Below, one piece after another: positions 63,863 to 64,000 of a stretch of DNA of 64,000 nt. Position 1 is the stretch's first letter, and each line of letters starts with the position of its first letter. The position numbers and the translations under genes are program-made. A model generated the notes under the pieces. That model did no database searches, was not told the origin of the DNA, and saw only the letters and a list, made by a program, of their open reading frames with translations. This DNA is from an uncultured Psychroserpens sp. (GTDB taxonomy: Bacteria; Bacteroidota; Bacteroidia; Flavobacteriales; Flavobacteriaceae), in the NCBI RefSeq assembly GCF_947500255.1, contig NZ_CANMRL010000003.1, positions 186,001-250,000 of the forward strand, in the 5' to 3' direction.

Positions 63863-63932
63863 CTAGCCCAGATTGAGGCATTTGTTGAAGCTCCTCGCAG
63901 AGAGCGACTGCCGAAAGCTGGAATAGCTTCTT
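63863..63932 (-). other. Structured intergenic element with two competing stems
   Basis: Between probable phoH and purC. GAAGCT (63887-63892) can pair with AGCTTC (63925-63930), enclosing TCGC (63895-63898) with GCGA (63904-63907). The same AGCTT (63925-63929) can instead pair with AAGCT (63915-63919) around GGAAT. The flanking CCTAGCCCAGATTGAGG is comparatively GC-rich for this genome. I recall similar AGCCC...GAAAGC...GGAATAGCTT elements in other flavobacterial intergenic regions, so it may be repeated. Confidence 0.5.
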
Positions 63933-63941
63933 ATTAAAAAA

Positions 63942-64000
63942 TTAATCTCTATTTTCTATACTCTTATAAGCTGCAATGACCTTCTTCACCAATTTATGAC
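63942..64000 (-). CDS. phoH: 3' end of a probable PhoH-family ATPase (partial)
   Basis: The open frame entering from the window edge encodes HKLVKKVIAAYKSIENRD and a TAA. This resembles the C-terminus of PhoH-like ATPases in Flavobacteriaceae (VRHKLV.KI..AY), and PhoH upstream of purC is, as I recall, a frequent arrangement. The fragment is 19 codons, so the name is tentative. Confidence 0.5.
   Translation of the reverse strand, partial: HKLVKKVIAAYKSIENRD

Noticed and set aside
1-64000. CRISPR arrays, tRNA/rRNA genes, insertion sequences, prophage
   Set aside because: No spaced direct repeats, no cloverleaf-like sequence noticed, no rRNA stretch, and no transposase or phage structural genes among the coding regions.

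Overview
The window reads as a chromosomal core region of a marine-type member of the Flavobacteriaceae (Bacteroidota). Supporting signs: low G+C; few AGGAGG-type ribosome sites; promoter -7 boxes of the form TAnnTTTG (for example TAACTTTG, TATGTTTG, TATCTTTG); a type IX secretion C-terminal sorting domain; several families largely confined to Bacteroidota (DUF6452, DUF6048, DUF6768, DUF6794-like, DUF4294, CCC-motif membrane protein); and an ABC permease fused to an M1 peptidase. I see no transposase, integron, phage block, CRISPR array, rRNA or tRNA. The only tyrosine recombinase is housekeeping XerD.

Layout. 1-6.4 kb: end of an unrecognised gene, dihydrolipoamide dehydrogenase (lpdA), three small outer-membrane beta-barrels around aroQ, xerD, and an orphan PAS histidine kinase. 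6.4-9 kb: RNase Y, a strong 6S RNA candidate, ZapA and a small coiled-coil protein, all on the minus strand. 9-15.3 kb: a secreted M23 peptidase with a TonB-dependent receptor, then a membrane TPR/LuxR-type regulator. 15.3-22.1 kb: cysteine desulfurase, an Asp-rich lipoprotein, an Smr protein, small membrane proteins, ornithine aminotransferase, and an SRPBCC / ECF sigma / DUF6768 cluster. 22.2-31 kb: an RlmD-type rRNA methyltransferase lacking its usual Fe-S cysteines with its DUF6452-DUF6048 companions, a THUMP methyltransferase, a methyltransferase-ZIP-DUF4268 operon, a VOC protein, TrhA and DUF4294. 31-39.3 kb: an ABC ATPase with a permease-aminopeptidase fusion, then an M42 peptidase, class V aminotransferase, NUDIX and PrsW run. 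39.4-43 kb: a three-gene biotin-dependent acyl-CoA carboxylase operon. 43-52.6 kb: a membrane-anchored AraC regulator divergent from SRPBCC and DUF1579-like/VOC fusion genes, an amidohydrolase, a DinB-S41-GNAT run, a DUF1579 protein, a Bcr/CflA-type exporter and a large DUF6794-like secreted protein. 52.6-58.8 kb: one tight minus-strand run joining an alanine-type Na+ symporter, a two-part solute:Na+ symporter (DUF4212 + SSS), acetyl-CoA synthetase, DUF2306 and a 51-residue basic protein. 58.8-64 kb: an acyltransferase, an NTF2-like protein, a type IX-secreted M43 metalloprotease, purC, and the 3' end of a probable phoH.

Functional links: Lpd, the acyl-CoA carboxylase and the acetate module supply and consume acyl-CoA. 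RNase Y, RlmD, the THUMP methyltransferase and Smr act on RNA or nucleic acid. The beta-barrels, TonB receptor, lipoproteins and type IX cargo belong to the cell envelope. Most genes are conserved housekeeping or family-typical genes. The least explained items are non-coding or organisational: the putative 6S RNA, a folded element between phoH and purC with two competing stems, three phased CGTTA repeats before the carboxylase operon, an inverted repeat in the rocD leader, and promoters that lie almost on the start codon. I did not find a convincing wholly new multi-gene system.
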